Source: an uncultured Actinoplanes sp. | Lineage (GTDB): Bacteria; Actinomycetota; Actinomycetes; Mycobacteriales; Micromonosporaceae | Length of the DNA stretch: 5,465 bases | Direction: 5' to 3' | Assembly (NCBI GenBank): GCA_934667465.1 | Contig: CAKUMG010000477.1 | Location: 1 to 5,465 of the forward strand | Shown: positions 5,357 to 5,465 of the stretch, piece by piece | How positions within the stretch are numbered: position 1 is the first letter of the stretch | Layout of the letters: every line of letters begins with the position of its first letter | Translations under genes and position numbers: made by a program | Notes under the pieces: generated by a model | Seen by the model: the letters and a program-made list of their open reading frames with translations, nothing else | What the model was told of the DNA's origin: nothing | The model's database searches: none

Positions 5357-5465
5357 TCAGCCGACCGACTCGGTGGCGGTGAACCAGGTGTCCTTATCCC
5401 CGGGGTCCGCGAACGTCAGCCCGTGCAACACCTTGAGCAGCTCGTCGTCGGACACGGCCCGGAAG
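5357..5465 (-). CDS. C-terminal end of an unrecognised protein (5' partial)
   Basis: The last 35 codons run in from the right edge and stop with TGA at 5357-5359. The peptide begins FRAVSDDELLKVLHGL and ends DTWFTATESVG. It is mixed in composition, with an amphipathic DDELLKVLHGL stretch and no low-complexity sequence, so it looks like real coding DNA, with third positions mostly G or C. I do not recognise the family. It is on the same strand as ubiX, 32 nt upstream, with no terminator between, so it may share an operon with ubiX. Confidence 0.7.
   Translation of the reverse strand, partial: FRAVSDDELLKVLHGLTFADPGDKDTWFTATESVG

Overview
The window is very GC-rich, with codons strongly biased to G or C at the third position. 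Together with a BldC-family regulator, a Cds1-type cysteine desulfhydrase and poorly marked ribosome-binding sites at several starts, this points to a filamentous actinobacterium. Micromonosporaceae (Actinoplanes or Micromonospora type) is my best guess from the gene styles; it is inference, not a search result.

Layout, left to right. Positions 1-258 (+) are the 3' end of a gene whose protein ends in 10-residue GDRPTGDRTY repeats, probably a DEAD-box RNA helicase tail. A strong intrinsic terminator follows at 289-318. Positions 366-989 (+) encode a putative glycolipid-binding protein (PF06475 type). Its last codons and stop have been tandemly copied about four times into the convergent gap (971-1080).

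Three minus-strand genes then form a probable operon transcribed right to left from about 4200: an Lrp/AsnC regulator (3732-4193), a PLP-dependent cysteine desulfhydrase-like enzyme (2611-3729, 2 nt after the regulator stop), and a membrane-anchored HExxH metalloprotease with an NTF2-like module (1098-2561, 49 nt further on). The regulator has no clear Shine-Dalgarno. It has a -10-like box 8 nt before its ATG and a 22-bp dyad over the inferred promoter, which suggests a leaderless, autoregulated transcript.

The divergent gap 4194-4415 also carries the putative bldC promoter: an extended -10 preceded by AT-rich tetramers spaced about 9 bp apart. The bldC gene (4416-4697, +) runs tail to tail into ubiX (4689-5324, -) with a 9-nt overlap. 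UbiX makes prenylated FMN for UbiD-type decarboxylases. Upstream of ubiX on the same strand is the C-terminal end of an unrecognised gene (5357-5465).

No RNA genes, insertion sequences, CRISPR arrays or defence systems were seen. I found no clear evidence of a wholly new system. The most worthwhile leads are the Lrp/desulfhydrase/metalloprotease operon, the gene-end tandem repeat, and the possible BldC autoregulatory array. No gene-free stretch exceeds 300 bases.
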